A stretch of DNA of 14,881 nt from Planctomycetota bacterium. GTDB taxonomy: Bacteria > Planctomycetota > Phycisphaerae > UBA1845. Each line of letters begins with the position of its first letter. Positions within the stretch are counted from its first letter, which is position 1. The notes below the pieces were generated by a model that worked only from the letters and a program-made list of their open reading frames with translations, was not told the origin of the DNA and ran no database searches. The DNA is taken from assembly GCA_022563615.1 (NCBI GenBank), contig JADFMZ010000029.1:1-14881 (forward strand), read 5' to 3'. Below, one piece after another: positions 1-7,533 of this stretch. A program made the position numbers and the translations under genes.

Positions 1-88
1 CAGCTTGCTATCACCCGCTCCAGCCGGATAATCGACTAGCTTGGCGAACCGTTCGAAAATGAAACAGTACGTGGCGAAGGAAACAGCA

Positions 89-221
89 TCCTAGCACGAC
101 AACGCGGGTTAAGCTTGTGGCGTCGCGCTACATCGTTTATTGGGCCTTTCTTCCCAGGTGGACGGAGGGTTTAGCTAGGCACATCGACAAGTTAGGGCTA
201 ACCCGCGTTGTCGTGCTAGGA
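89..221. repeat. MITE-like element with perfect 23-bp terminal inverted repeats
   Basis: Bases 89-111 (beginning TCCTAGCACGACAACG) are the exact reverse complement of 199-221, with 87 bases between them. Just inside the arms a looser match continues: CTTGT at 114-118 against the complement of 187-191. The interior has no convincing gene, so this looks like a non-autonomous miniature inverted-repeat element or a solo IS remnant. No target-site duplication is visible in the flanks, so insertion is not proven. The element ends 26 bases before the kinase start and would lie in its promoter or leader, where it could fold into a long stem. Bases 1-88 hold nothing I recognise; one frame closes with TGA at 60-62 and could be the tail of an upstream gene. 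Confidence 0.6.
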
Positions 222-247
222 CGTTCACATGGGCGGATGGAAGGTAT

Positions 248-2932
248 ATGGCTAAGGAGTTGGCTAACCAATCCAAGAAGAGGCGTCTCGGCGATTTTGA
301 GATCATTCGCGAGCTCGGTCGCGGTGGGATGGGCATCGTCTACGAGGCACGGCAGCGGTCGCTGAATCGCAAAGTCGCGCTCAAGGTGTTGTCGAGCGGT
401 CTGGGTATGACTGCCAAGGCGGTCATACGATTTCGTCGCGAGGCGGAGACGGCGGCCAAGCTCCATCACACCAACATCGTTCCCATCCACGCTACCGGTG
501 AGGAGGACGGGGTCCACTATTACGCGATGGAACTCGTCGATGGACCTTCGCTCAACTTCGTGATACGACACATGCGCGATCAGCGCCGCTCTGCTGAGCC
601 CAAAGCGCAAACGCCGAGTACGCCCCCCATTGGTTCCGATTCCACCGTCGCCGTATCGCCAAGGCACGCCGCTCCCGCTGCTTCACTGGAAGACCCCGCT
701 ACAAGCCTACCCGATTGGGTCGCGCAAACGATGACCATGGAGTCTGGGAGTGATCCAAGCGCGAGTGGTACATCTGTAGGCGAAAGTTCGTCAACCCTCA
801 CCGCTGGGCACAGCTTCTTTGACAACATCGCTCGAATGATCGCCGACGTGGCCGACGCCCTGGGCTATGCGCATAGCCAAAACGTGGTTCACCGCGATAT
901 GAAACCGTCGAACCTCCTGCTTTCGCCCGATGGTCGCGTCAGCATTAACGACTTCGGTCTGGCCCGCATGCTGGAACAACCGGGGATGACGACCACCGGC
1001 GAGTTCATGGGTTCGCCGCTCTATATGTCGCCGGAGCAGATTACGGCTGGTCGTGCGCCGCTCGATCACCGAACGGACATCTACTCGCTCGGGGCGACGC
1101 TGTATGAGTTGCTCACGCTCCAGCCGCCGTTTCTCGGCGAGCGCCGCGATCAGATCATCGGTCAGATCATGCACAAAGAGCCGCGATCCCCCCGTAGCGT
1201 CAACAAGAAGATTCCCGTTGATCTCGAAACCATCTGCCTTAAGGCGATGGAAAAGGATCCCGACCGCCGCTACCAGACCGGCGAAGAGATGGCCGAGGAT
1301 CTTCGGCGCTTCGTCAACCGTTTTGCGATTTCCGCGAAACGCGCTGGGTTGGTGGGCCGAGCAACGAAATGGGTGCGGCGCCATCCCGCCGTGGCAGCGC
1401 TGTTCGCGTTGGTCATCGTAACCGGCAGCGTGGCTGGGCTGTTTGCCTACAACGCTCAGCAGTCGCAGCTGCGTATCATTGCCATACAGCGAGACAACGC
1501 CAAAGAGAAAGCCATCTTGGCAGCCATGAATGGCGAGTTTGATGCTGCCGAGGTCGCGATTCAAGACGCCGAAACGCGTGGCGCGTCCGTTGGGTGGGTG
1601 CGCATGTTGCGGGGCCAGGTGGCGCTGCACCAGGGTCGTCCCAAAGAAGCAATCGAACATCTTGAGCAGGCGGTCAGACTCCTACCTGACGTAGTAGCGG
1701 CGCGGGCGATGTTAGTCCTGGCCGTGCAAGAGGACGGCAGGTGGGACCAGGCTTTCATGATGCTTGAAGATCTCGAATCACTGACACCGAAGACCGCGGA
1801 GGACCATCTGTTTCTCGGCTTGGCAAGTTCCATGACCGGCGCCGTTGACCGTGGCGTTGATGCACTTGATGAGGCTGTGCGTAAGCGCCCCGGAAGCCCC
1901 ATGGCTCGCGTCGTCCGCGCACAGGTTCGTTCATGGCGGGCCACTGACACAGCCGATCTTGCGGACGTCGCGGCCGCACTGGATGACGCAAGGACCGCCA
2001 AGAGTATGCTACCTAATGCCTCGGTAGCCTTGCAGGCACATCTCTTTGCGCACCTCGTTGCGGCCAACGTGTACGAGGAACTGGGTGAGGATGCCAAGCG
2101 AGCCGCCGTGCTTGCCGAGGCCGAACAAGACGTCCTCGCCCTGGAGCGATTCGCCGGCCTGCCTACCATTCACGAAGGGCTCGCCAAATACTTCGAGTAC
2201 CTTGGGGACGAATCACGCGTGCGCAATGAATGGCGTGTGGCCTGGCAATGCGAAAACGCCAGTGATGAAGCCTTCCGACAGTATGCGTTTGCTCTTTACC
2301 GCCAAGGCGAACATGACCAGGCATTGTCCGTTCTGGATCAACTTGCCGGGCGCAGTGATAGTAGCCATGGCGAGTTGGTGCGTGCGTTCATTTTGATGTT
2401 CATGTCGCGTCCTGATGCCCCTGAAACGGCACGAGCCGCGTATGATCGTGCGACGGGCAGCGACGGTTCGAGCGTTTTATTGCTTTGGTATCAGACGATT
2501 TTGCGCCTGCTCGGGGATGAAGCAGCGGTGCTTGAGGCCTGTCCGATACTGACCGAGCGATTTGCCCGTCTGCCGGATTGGGTGCTTGAATGGTATCAGC
2601 ACGTTGTCGACTTCCATTGCTGCAAGATTACCGTGGACGAGCTGCTGGCCAAGGCCGGATCGTCTCGCATGCATCAATGCGAGGCTTACTTTCTTGCTGG
2701 TGTGGCGTCGCTGGCAAAGGGTGACCGGGCGGGGGCCGCCAGATATTTCCAAGGCGGGATCGATACGCGAGTGTTTCGTTTTTGGGATTGGGATTGGAGT
2801 CGCATGTTTCTAGCAAAACTCAAGCAAGATCCCACCTGGCCGCCGTGGATTCCGATGCTCGATAGCGAAGCCTTGCCCAAGAACACCGATAGGCCAAGCT
2901 CCACGCAATTGGAGACAAATGAGAGTCGTTGA
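248..2932 (+). CDS. Membrane-anchored Ser/Thr protein kinase with C-terminal TPR repeats
   Basis: This is a Hanks-type (PknB-like) kinase of 894 residues. Visible motifs are the glycine loop GRGGMG (24-29), the ATP lysine K46, the catalytic HRD (215-217) followed by MKPSN, the magnesium-binding DFG (235-237) and SPE after the activation loop. A hydrophilic Ser/Pro/Ala-rich insert of about 75 residues (roughly 113-187) separates the hinge (MELVDG, 94-99) from helix alpha-E. One hydrophobic segment (about 381-401) follows the kinase domain. The remainder is helical TPR-like sequence, for example the repeat beginning ALHQGRPKEAIEHLEQA. The predicted topology is a cytoplasmic kinase with an outside TPR sensor or scaffold. 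The ATG at 248 has GGAAGG at 239-244, slightly close. The stop codon meets the next gene directly. Kinase identity is secure; its substrate is unknown. Confidence 0.95.
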   Translation: MAKELANQSKKRRLGDFEIIRELGRGGMGIVYEARQRSLNRKVALKVLSSGLGMTAKAVIRFRREAETAAKLHHTNIVPIHATGEEDGVHYYAMELVDGPSLNFVIRHMRDQRRSAEPKAQTPSTPPIGSDSTVAVSPRHAAPAASLEDPATSLPDWVAQTMTMESGSDPSASGTSVGESSSTLTAGHSFFDNIARMIADVADALGYAHSQNVVHRDMKPSNLLLSPDGRVSINDFGLARMLEQPGMTTTGEFMGSPLYMSPEQITAGRAPLDHRTDIYSLGATLYELLTLQPPFLGERRDQIIGQIMHKEPRSPRSVNKKIPVDLETICLKAMEKDPDRRYQTGEEMAEDLRRFVNRFAISAKRAGLVGRATKWVRRHPAVAALFALVIVTGSVAGLFAYNAQQSQLRIIAIQRDNAKEKAILAAMNGEFDAAEVAIQDAETRGASVGWVRMLRGQVALHQGRPKEAIEHLEQAVRLLPDVVAARAMLVLAVQEDGRWDQAFMMLEDLESLTPKTAEDHLFLGLASSMTGAVDRGVDALDEAVRKRPGSPMARVVRAQVRSWRATDTADLADVAAALDDARTAKSMLPNASVALQAHLFAHLVAANVYEELGEDAKRAAVLAEAEQDVLALERFAGLPTIHEGLAKYFEYLGDESRVRNEWRVAWQCENASDEAFRQYAFALYRQGEHDQALSVLDQLAGRSDSSHGELVRAFILMFMSRPDAPETARAAYDRATGSDGSSVLLLWYQTILRLLGDEAAVLEACPILTERFARLPDWVLEWYQHVVDFHCCKITVDELLAKAGSSRMHQCEAYFLAGVASLAKGDRAGAARYFQGGIDTRVFRFWDWDWSRMFLAKLKQDPTWPPWIPMLDSEALPKNTDRPSSTQLETNESR

Positions 2933-2937
2933 GCGTC

Positions 2938-3444
2938 ATGCAGAAAAAAAGCGTTGAAGAAATAGTCAAGGCGCTGAACGGCGCTTCGGTTCGTTACTTG
3001 ATCGCCGGTGGTCTTGCCGTGGTAGCCCACGGTTATCTTCGCTTCACGGCGGACGTGGACCTGATCCTCGATCTCGACGAAGACAACGCCCGCCGAGCGA
3101 TGTCTGCTCTGTCCGGTCTGGGCTATCGACCGCGGGCGCCGGTGGCCATGGAGGATTTTGCCGATCCAAACGCTCGAGCACGGTGGGTTGCAGAGAAGGG
3201 TCTTACGGTGTTTTCGTTATATAGCCCAGAACACGCAGCCACTGAAATCGACCTCTTCGTGGAGGCGCCGCTTGACTTTGACAGGGCGTATCGTGCGGCC
3301 CTGCGCCTGGAAGTCTCAGAGAAGGTGTCTACGACCTTCTTGGGCTATGACGATTTGCTGGCGTTGAAGAAGGCGGCGGGCAGACCACAAGACCTGGCGG
3401 ACATCGAACGGCTACAAGCATGCAAGAGATCGGGAGAAGAATGA
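2938..3444 (+). CDS. Nucleotidyltransferase of the AbiEii/DUF6036-like type
   Basis: This small protein (168 residues from the ATG) has the nucleotidyltransferase signature. Counting from the upstream TTG at 2929, GG is at residues 27-28, the metal-binding DVD at 42-44, and a third acidic residue is D108 in EIDLF. The C-terminal block ALKKAAGRPQDLADIE (from residue 145) is characteristic of AbiEii-like toxins and related minimal nucleotidyltransferases, which transfer NMP to RNA or protein targets. Two starts are possible: TTG at 2929, overlapping the kinase stop, and ATG at 2938. I prefer the ATG because the spacing from GAGAG (2921-2925) to the TTG is only 3 bases. The gene is overlapped at its 3' end by the next start (ATGA). 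Its role as toxin, modifier or kinase partner is not known. Confidence 0.85.
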   Translation: MQKKSVEEIVKALNGASVRYLIAGGLAVVAHGYLRFTADVDLILDLDEDNARRAMSALSGLGYRPRAPVAMEDFADPNARARWVAEKGLTVFSLYSPEHAATEIDLFVEAPLDFDRAYRAALRLEVSEKVSTTFLGYDDLLALKKAAGRPQDLADIERLQACKRSGEE

Positions 3445-3635
3445 AGCAACCTAAGACGACGGATCCTGATGAGCTTTGGGACCGCGGATGGGGCGAGCAT
3501 CAATCTCGCCAACTTCGGCGTCAAGCCAGTTTGCCCTTCGCAGAAAAATTGAGATGGCTTGAAGAAGCGCAAGAGTTCGGCGAAAATCTGATCGCGCAAT
3601 CAAGACGCCGGAAGTCCAGCGAAGCCAGAGAATGA
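3441..3635 (+). CDS. Small conserved-looking protein paired with the nucleotidyltransferase
   Basis: This 64-residue charged protein contains DPDELWDRGWGEHQSRQLRR and then AEKLRWLEEAQEF, probably two short helices. I recall proteins with a DELWDRGW-type motif beside similar nucleotidyltransferases, but I cannot name a family. The start at 3441 is chosen over an in-frame ATG at 3420 because GGGAGAAGA lies immediately upstream and the ATG overlaps the previous stop as ATGA, a typical translational coupling. The downstream end again forms ATGA with the next reading frame at 3632. Given the overlap, a cognate antitoxin or accessory subunit of the nucleotidyltransferase is a reasonable inference, but no antitoxin fold is recognisable. 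Confidence 0.72.
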   Translation: MKQPKTTDPDELWDRGWGEHQSRQLRRQASLPFAEKLRWLEEAQEFGENLIAQSRRRKSSEARE

Positions 3636-3766
3636 TCAACGCGGGAACCCATCTTGGCCCTTACGAAATCCTCTCGCCCCTCGGGGCGGGCGGCATGGGC
3701 GAGGCTCTGATGACCCATCCATTCAGGCTTGTTGCAACACTACGGCAACAAGGTCTTGGCGGGTGA
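3632..3766 (+). pseudogene. Truncated N-terminus of a second Ser/Thr protein kinase
   Basis: The frame opens with an ATGA overlap to the previous gene and encodes MINAGTHLGPYEILSPLG followed by AGGMGE. This is the start of a Hanks kinase, where LGPYEI precedes the glycine-rich loop. Family members continue with VYRA and the catalytic lysine, but here similarity stops after about residue 24 (base ~3703). The frame then runs on as unrelated sequence to a TGA at 3764-3766, overlapping the tail of the convergent gene antisense. No HRD, DFG or lysine follows in any frame, because the downstream DNA codes for the minus-strand TPR protein. It is a remnant left by a deletion or rearrangement, or an assembly join, and is unlikely to be functional. 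Confidence 0.75.
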
Positions 3767-6646
3767 AGCGGGATCGAGCGCTACAGCCTGCCGGGCGTGG
3801 CGCTTTGCGGCTTCGACGTCTCCAAGTTTGTGGGCGGCAAGAGCGGCTGACGCAAAGTGCCCGGCGACCGTCGGCTCCAGCCGGGTCAGCATCCTGTACT
3901 CCCGCAGAGCTTCGGCGCTGTCCCCGATTCGCATGTTCAGATCGCCCAAGGCCAGGTGCCACGAGACGTTGAACGGGTCGATGTCCAGCGCCCGGTGATA
4001 CCAGTAACGCGCATCGAAGAGTTGGTCTCGACGGCTGTGGATTCTCGCCAATTGGGAACGCAGGTCCGCGTCGGCTTCCTCGATTCGGGCCAGTTCCAGC
4101 AACTGCCGCAGGGCTTGATCGTCGTCCCCTTGCTTGAGGTAGATGCCGGCCAAACCCCGCCAACTCGCCGGGTCGATCGGGCATAAGCGTTGCAAGCGCC
4201 GTAGCGGCTCGACCGCCTGGTCCAGGTGTCCGCGCCGCAGGGCGATCCGCCCCAGTAGCTTCGGCGCAAGCCAGCCGTCCGGGGCGATCTCCGCCAGTTG
4301 ATGCGCAGCGGAAAGGACTTCATCCTCCGTTTGACGGCGCGCGGTTTCGCTTTCCTCCTGTTGCGCCTCGGCGTCCAAGACCTGAACAAGCACTTCCAGC
4401 GCGTTTCGTTCCTTCTTGTCCAGTTCCAACGCTCGTCGAGCCGCCGTCAGAGCGCCGGCGAGGGTTCCATTATCGAGCCGCGCCCGGGCAAGTCGGCCAT
4501 GCAACCCAGCGTCGTCCGGTGCTTGTTCGATCCGAGCCTCAAGCTCAAGCACGTCCTCGGGCGGCGTTAGATCGAAGCACCACGGTTGGGCCCGCTCTTG
4601 CGCCCACGCGCGAAAATCACGGTCGAAATCCTTTGTCCCGACGCCAAGTTGCTGTTCAAAAACGGCGTCCTGAGTTTGGCCTCGACGGAACCGCGCCAGC
4701 ATGAGTTGGATCGTCTCGTAGCCGAATCGATCGACGATGTATTCGCACATCCATTCGCTTTGCGCATAGGCCAAGGTCCGGTCGGTCGGTCGCTGCGGGC
4801 GGATAAAACCCCAGTCGATGGATTCGAGCGTAAAGAGTCGATCCCGCCGGATCGAGTCGGCCAGCAGTCGGCACCAGTAGTGGCTGCGGGGAGCATCTTC
4901 GCCGTAGACGGCCAACCCCTCGGTGAACCAATGGGGAATGCGCTGGCGCGTTGCGGCCAATGTGACGGTGTGTGTGAACTCATGTTTCAACACACGGAAC
5001 AGGTTGAACGGCCCCATCCGTTTGGGGGATTCGCGCGGCGAGGTGAGTGCGATGACCCGACCGGTGCAGGCGCCGACGGTGTGAATCCACGGTTTGCCCG
5101 TAATCCGCACGCTGAACTCACGATGCGTGGGGAAGACCTCGACGATCGTCTTGGTTTCCAGTGGCGTGTCGTAATCGGCGGTGACTTCTTCGTAGATCTC
5201 TTCGAGAGATGCTGCGATGTAGTCGCCCAGACCGGGATCATGCCGATCGTCATATCGGATGACGAAGTGTTCGGTCTCCACGCGATCGAATCGCTGGAGC
5301 ATGTCCAGCAGGTCGAGCGTGAACTTGGTGCGCTCATTGAACGGGTCCAGGGCCCAGGCGGCGTCCAGAGCGTCGCGGGCCCGATCCTCCAGCCCCCATT
5401 GCATGTACATCATGCCTAGCTCGGTGTGCGTGTTGGGGTCGGTCGGTTCAACCTCGATCGCCCGCCGGTACGCTCGCTCGGAATCGGCGTATTGACGGAT
5501 TCCCGCAAGGGCGTCGCCCAGCGTCCGGTGAAGCACGGCGCAGGCGGGATTGATGCTCGAAACGCGGGCGATCATTTGATCCACGCCGGCCTGATCGTAC
5601 TGACAGGCGTAGGCGGCTGCGCGAATCGACAAGGCGACTACATCGTTTGGATTAACGGTCAGCGCTTGATCGCACGTTTGGATCGCTTCCGGGTAACGAC
5701 GTTCCAGGATGAGCTTCTTGCCCAGCAGATGACGTGCCGGGGCGAAGTTCGGATTCACCTCAAGGGCCTGGCCCGCCCAGTGTTCGACCTCCTCGAAGGC
5801 CCACGACTCCAGCGCCACCGCGCCGAGTCCAACGAAGGCCTCACAGAGTTTGGGGTTGATGCGCAGCGCAGCCTCATAGTCTGAGACGCTGCCGTCCTCA
5901 TCATCATTGTTGAAACGCTGACGAAGCAAATCGGCGGCGGCGATGCGGGCCGGCCAATAGGTCCGATCCACTCGCTCGTAGGCTGGCTGATACATTTCGT
6001 GCAGGACGTGGCGGGCGCGCCGCGGGACGTCGGATCGGCTCAATACGCTGTAACGCAAGTAGCCGCGGCCGGCATCGGTGAGCCATTGGGCGTTCTGGAG
6101 CAGATCACCGGCTTCAACAAGCCTCTTGTCAAACCAGCGATAGGTTTCGATGGCCCGGTCGCTTCGGCCGAGAAACTCCTGCGCCTGGCCTAGCAAGAGC
6201 CGTGCGCCGGCGTGGTCTGATCGCAACTGGATGGCCCGCCGCGCGTGCGTAAGGAGGTCGCCATACCGCCCGACGCGCCAATAGAGCCGGGCCAGGAGAA
6301 AGTGCCACTGGGACGAGCCGTCAGCTTGAAGAGCGACCAGCTCCTGAATCGCCTGGTCGTACCGGCCGGTTTCGAGCCGACACCGCGCCAGCCCGAGCGC
6401 AGCCTCAAGGGCATCACTCGGATCCTTTTCTGTCGCTATGAGCCGTTCAAAATCCGCCGAGGCTTGATCGTATTCGCCGCGCTGGAGCAAGTCTTGCGCT
6501 TGGTTGATCGACGTGTTTTTTGAGTCGGCCGCACCCGAAGCCGTACAGGCTCGCCCGGCGAAAGATGCGGCGCCGAAGGCCAGAACGGTCGCCATATGCC
6601 GAAAACATATTCGCTTCGCGTTAGCCACGCCGTAAGGAGCATCCAT
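3740..6646 (-). CDS. Exported TPR protein with HExxH peptidase (MA-like/DUF1570-type) core
   Basis: This 968-residue protein has three parts. Residues 1-45 look like an export signal: basic KRICFRH, a hydrophobic MATVLAFGAASFAG, then small residues. TPR repeats fill about 50-420 (for example AIEVEPTDPNTHTELGMMYMQWG). A metallopeptidase-like domain follows, with HEFTH (H555, E556, H559) and WFTEG giving a third ligand, E576, as in gluzincin peptidases of the MA-like/DUF1570 group. TPRs resume from about 710 to the end. The likely location is the periplasm or outer surface; substrates are unknown. The ATG at 6646 has no clear Shine-Dalgarno, and an in-frame TGA closes the frame about 15 codons upstream. 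An internal ATG at 6595 would remove the positive charges of the signal. The gene lies 83 bases after the response regulator and may be co-transcribed with it. Confidence 0.88.
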   Translation of the reverse strand: MDAPYGVANAKRICFRHMATVLAFGAASFAGRACTASGAADSKNTSINQAQDLLQRGEYDQASADFERLIATEKDPSDALEAALGLARCRLETGRYDQAIQELVALQADGSSQWHFLLARLYWRVGRYGDLLTHARRAIQLRSDHAGARLLLGQAQEFLGRSDRAIETYRWFDKRLVEAGDLLQNAQWLTDAGRGYLRYSVLSRSDVPRRARHVLHEMYQPAYERVDRTYWPARIAAADLLRQRFNNDDEDGSVSDYEAALRINPKLCEAFVGLGAVALESWAFEEVEHWAGQALEVNPNFAPARHLLGKKLILERRYPEAIQTCDQALTVNPNDVVALSIRAAAYACQYDQAGVDQMIARVSSINPACAVLHRTLGDALAGIRQYADSERAYRRAIEVEPTDPNTHTELGMMYMQWGLEDRARDALDAAWALDPFNERTKFTLDLLDMLQRFDRVETEHFVIRYDDRHDPGLGDYIAASLEEIYEEVTADYDTPLETKTIVEVFPTHREFSVRITGKPWIHTVGACTGRVIALTSPRESPKRMGPFNLFRVLKHEFTHTVTLAATRQRIPHWFTEGLAVYGEDAPRSHYWCRLLADSIRRDRLFTLESIDWGFIRPQRPTDRTLAYAQSEWMCEYIVDRFGYETIQLMLARFRRGQTQDAVFEQQLGVGTKDFDRDFRAWAQERAQPWCFDLTPPEDVLELEARIEQAPDDAGLHGRLARARLDNGTLAGALTAARRALELDKKERNALEVLVQVLDAEAQQEESETARRQTEDEVLSAAHQLAEIAPDGWLAPKLLGRIALRRGHLDQAVEPLRRLQRLCPIDPASWRGLAGIYLKQGDDDQALRQLLELARIEEADADLRSQLARIHSRRDQLFDARYWYHRALDIDPFNVSWHLALGDLNMRIGDSAEALREYRMLTRLEPTVAGHFASAALAAHKLGDVEAAKRHARQAVALDPASPAKTLLP

Positions 6647-6729
6647 GCGTCGAACTGCGTTTGGCCCGTGCGGTTGCCCGAAAGTTCACCGAGATCCAAG
6701 GATCCCTTCCCGAGCGCCCGGCGATGGTG

Positions 6730-7119
6730 TCAGTTGGCCAGCAACTTCTCCATCGATTCGAGCAGTCGTTCCATCCGGAACGGTTTGTTGAGGTAACCGT
6801 CCACGCCGAGGCTCTCCGCCCAGGTCTGATGTCGCTTGCCGCTGTTGCCCGTGATCATGATGACAAATGGTTTTTCGCCCTTCTTGCGCTTGGGGCTCTT
6901 GAGCTTTTCCAGGACCAGGAACCCGCTACGCTTGGGAAGCATGGCGTCCAGTACGATAAGGTCGGGGTCGTGCTCCGTCGCCATCTGGATGGCCGCGTTG
7001 CCGTCGTAGGCTGTCTGGATCGTAGCCCCGGCATCGCGGATCAAGGTCGATAGCGCGGTGACCATATCCCGATCGTCATCCACAATCAGAACCATTTTTC
7101 CTTCAAAGACATTTGTCAC
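6730..7119 (-). CDS. Single-domain response regulator (CheY-like receiver)
   Basis: This is a 129-residue receiver with no output domain. Key residues are the acidic pair D14/D15 in LIVDDD, phospho-acceptor D58 in LIVLDAMLPK, T90 in MITGN and K112 in LNKPF. A basic loop PKRKKGEKP (76-84) lies between beta-4's preceding helix and the threonine strand. I start it at the GTG at 7119, preceded by GGGAGA with a 7-base spacing. The longer in-frame ATG at 7212 would lie upstream of the predicted -10 box (7191-7196), so it cannot be on that transcript. No histidine kinase is adjacent, so the partner is elsewhere. The nearest same-strand gene downstream is the TPR/HExxH protein. Confidence 0.93.
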   Translation of the reverse strand: MTNVFEGKMVLIVDDDRDMVTALSTLIRDAGATIQTAYDGNAAIQMATEHDPDLIVLDAMLPKRSGFLVLEKLKSPKRKKGEKPFVIMITGNSGKRHQTWAESLGVDGYLNKPFRMERLLESMEKLLAN

Positions 7120-7190
7120 CGTCGCTTCTCCCAAGACGCGAGTATTTCTCAATCCTGAATCGGTATCCGTGCGCGTGAATGTACTGCCCG

Positions 7191-7219
7191 AGTATAGAAC
7201 TTCGACAGACACGAATCAA
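7191..7219 (-). promoter_or_regulatory. Predicted sigma70-type promoter of the response regulator
   Basis: Read on the minus strand, TTGATT (7214-7219) is followed after exactly 17 bases by TATACT (7191-7196), 4/6 and 5/6 matches to the consensus. Transcription would start near 7184 and give a leader of about 65 bases before the GTG at 7119. This is the best promoter match I found in the window. Confidence 0.6.
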
Positions 7220-7396
7220 GGAAGGGCGTCACGGGAACTAATCCGGGAGCTGCTAACCACTAAACGACGGAACCCTTCACATATTCACGGACGATGCCGC
7301 GTATCCCGGTCGTCTGATCTACGCGCTCATACGCTTGCTTGCCCGCCCCCAAGCGGAAAAGTTCCAGTGAAACTCACAGGACAACGATTTAGCCGT

Positions 7397-7424
7397 TTGC
7401 CGTATCCAGACTAAAAGCTACACT
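7397..7424 (+). promoter_or_regulatory. Possible promoter of recJ
   Basis: TTGCCG (7397-7402), a 16-base spacer and TACACT (7419-7424) form a weak sigma70-like pair. The start point near 7431 would leave about 100 bases of leader before the GTG at 7534. Both hexamers deviate from consensus, so this is tentative. The 414-base region 7120-7533, bounded by the two preferred start codons, otherwise shows no gene. Confidence 0.3.
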
Positions 7425-7533
7425 CGCCCGACGAATGGACACATGCACCTACCTGGATAGCAGATCTCCCGCGCCTGGGAAAACCGAAAAGAGCGATGCG
7501 AGTGCTCGTACGCGCCAAGACGGCGGGAACACC

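Noticed and set aside
791..1660. Long minus-strand open frame (289 codons) over the kinase gene
   Set aside because: It is antisense to clear kinase and TPR coding sequence, has no domain of its own, and is typical of GC-rich DNA.
3441..3766. Complete second kinase gene after the small protein
   Set aside because: Only the glycine-loop portion is present; no catalytic lysine, HRD or DFG follows in any frame.
4586..5419. Plus-strand open frame of 277 codons inside the TPR/HExxH gene
   Set aside because: It is antisense to the HEFTH-bearing coding sequence, has no recognisable family and no ribosome site.
7120..7212. N-terminal extension of the response regulator from ATG 7212
   Set aside because: It lies upstream of or inside the predicted promoter, and GTG 7119 has a good Shine-Dalgarno and normal receiver length.
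7435..7533. N-terminal extension of RecJ from ATG 7435
   Set aside because: The extra 33 residues are not RecJ-like, and the family's N-terminus begins at GTG 7534.
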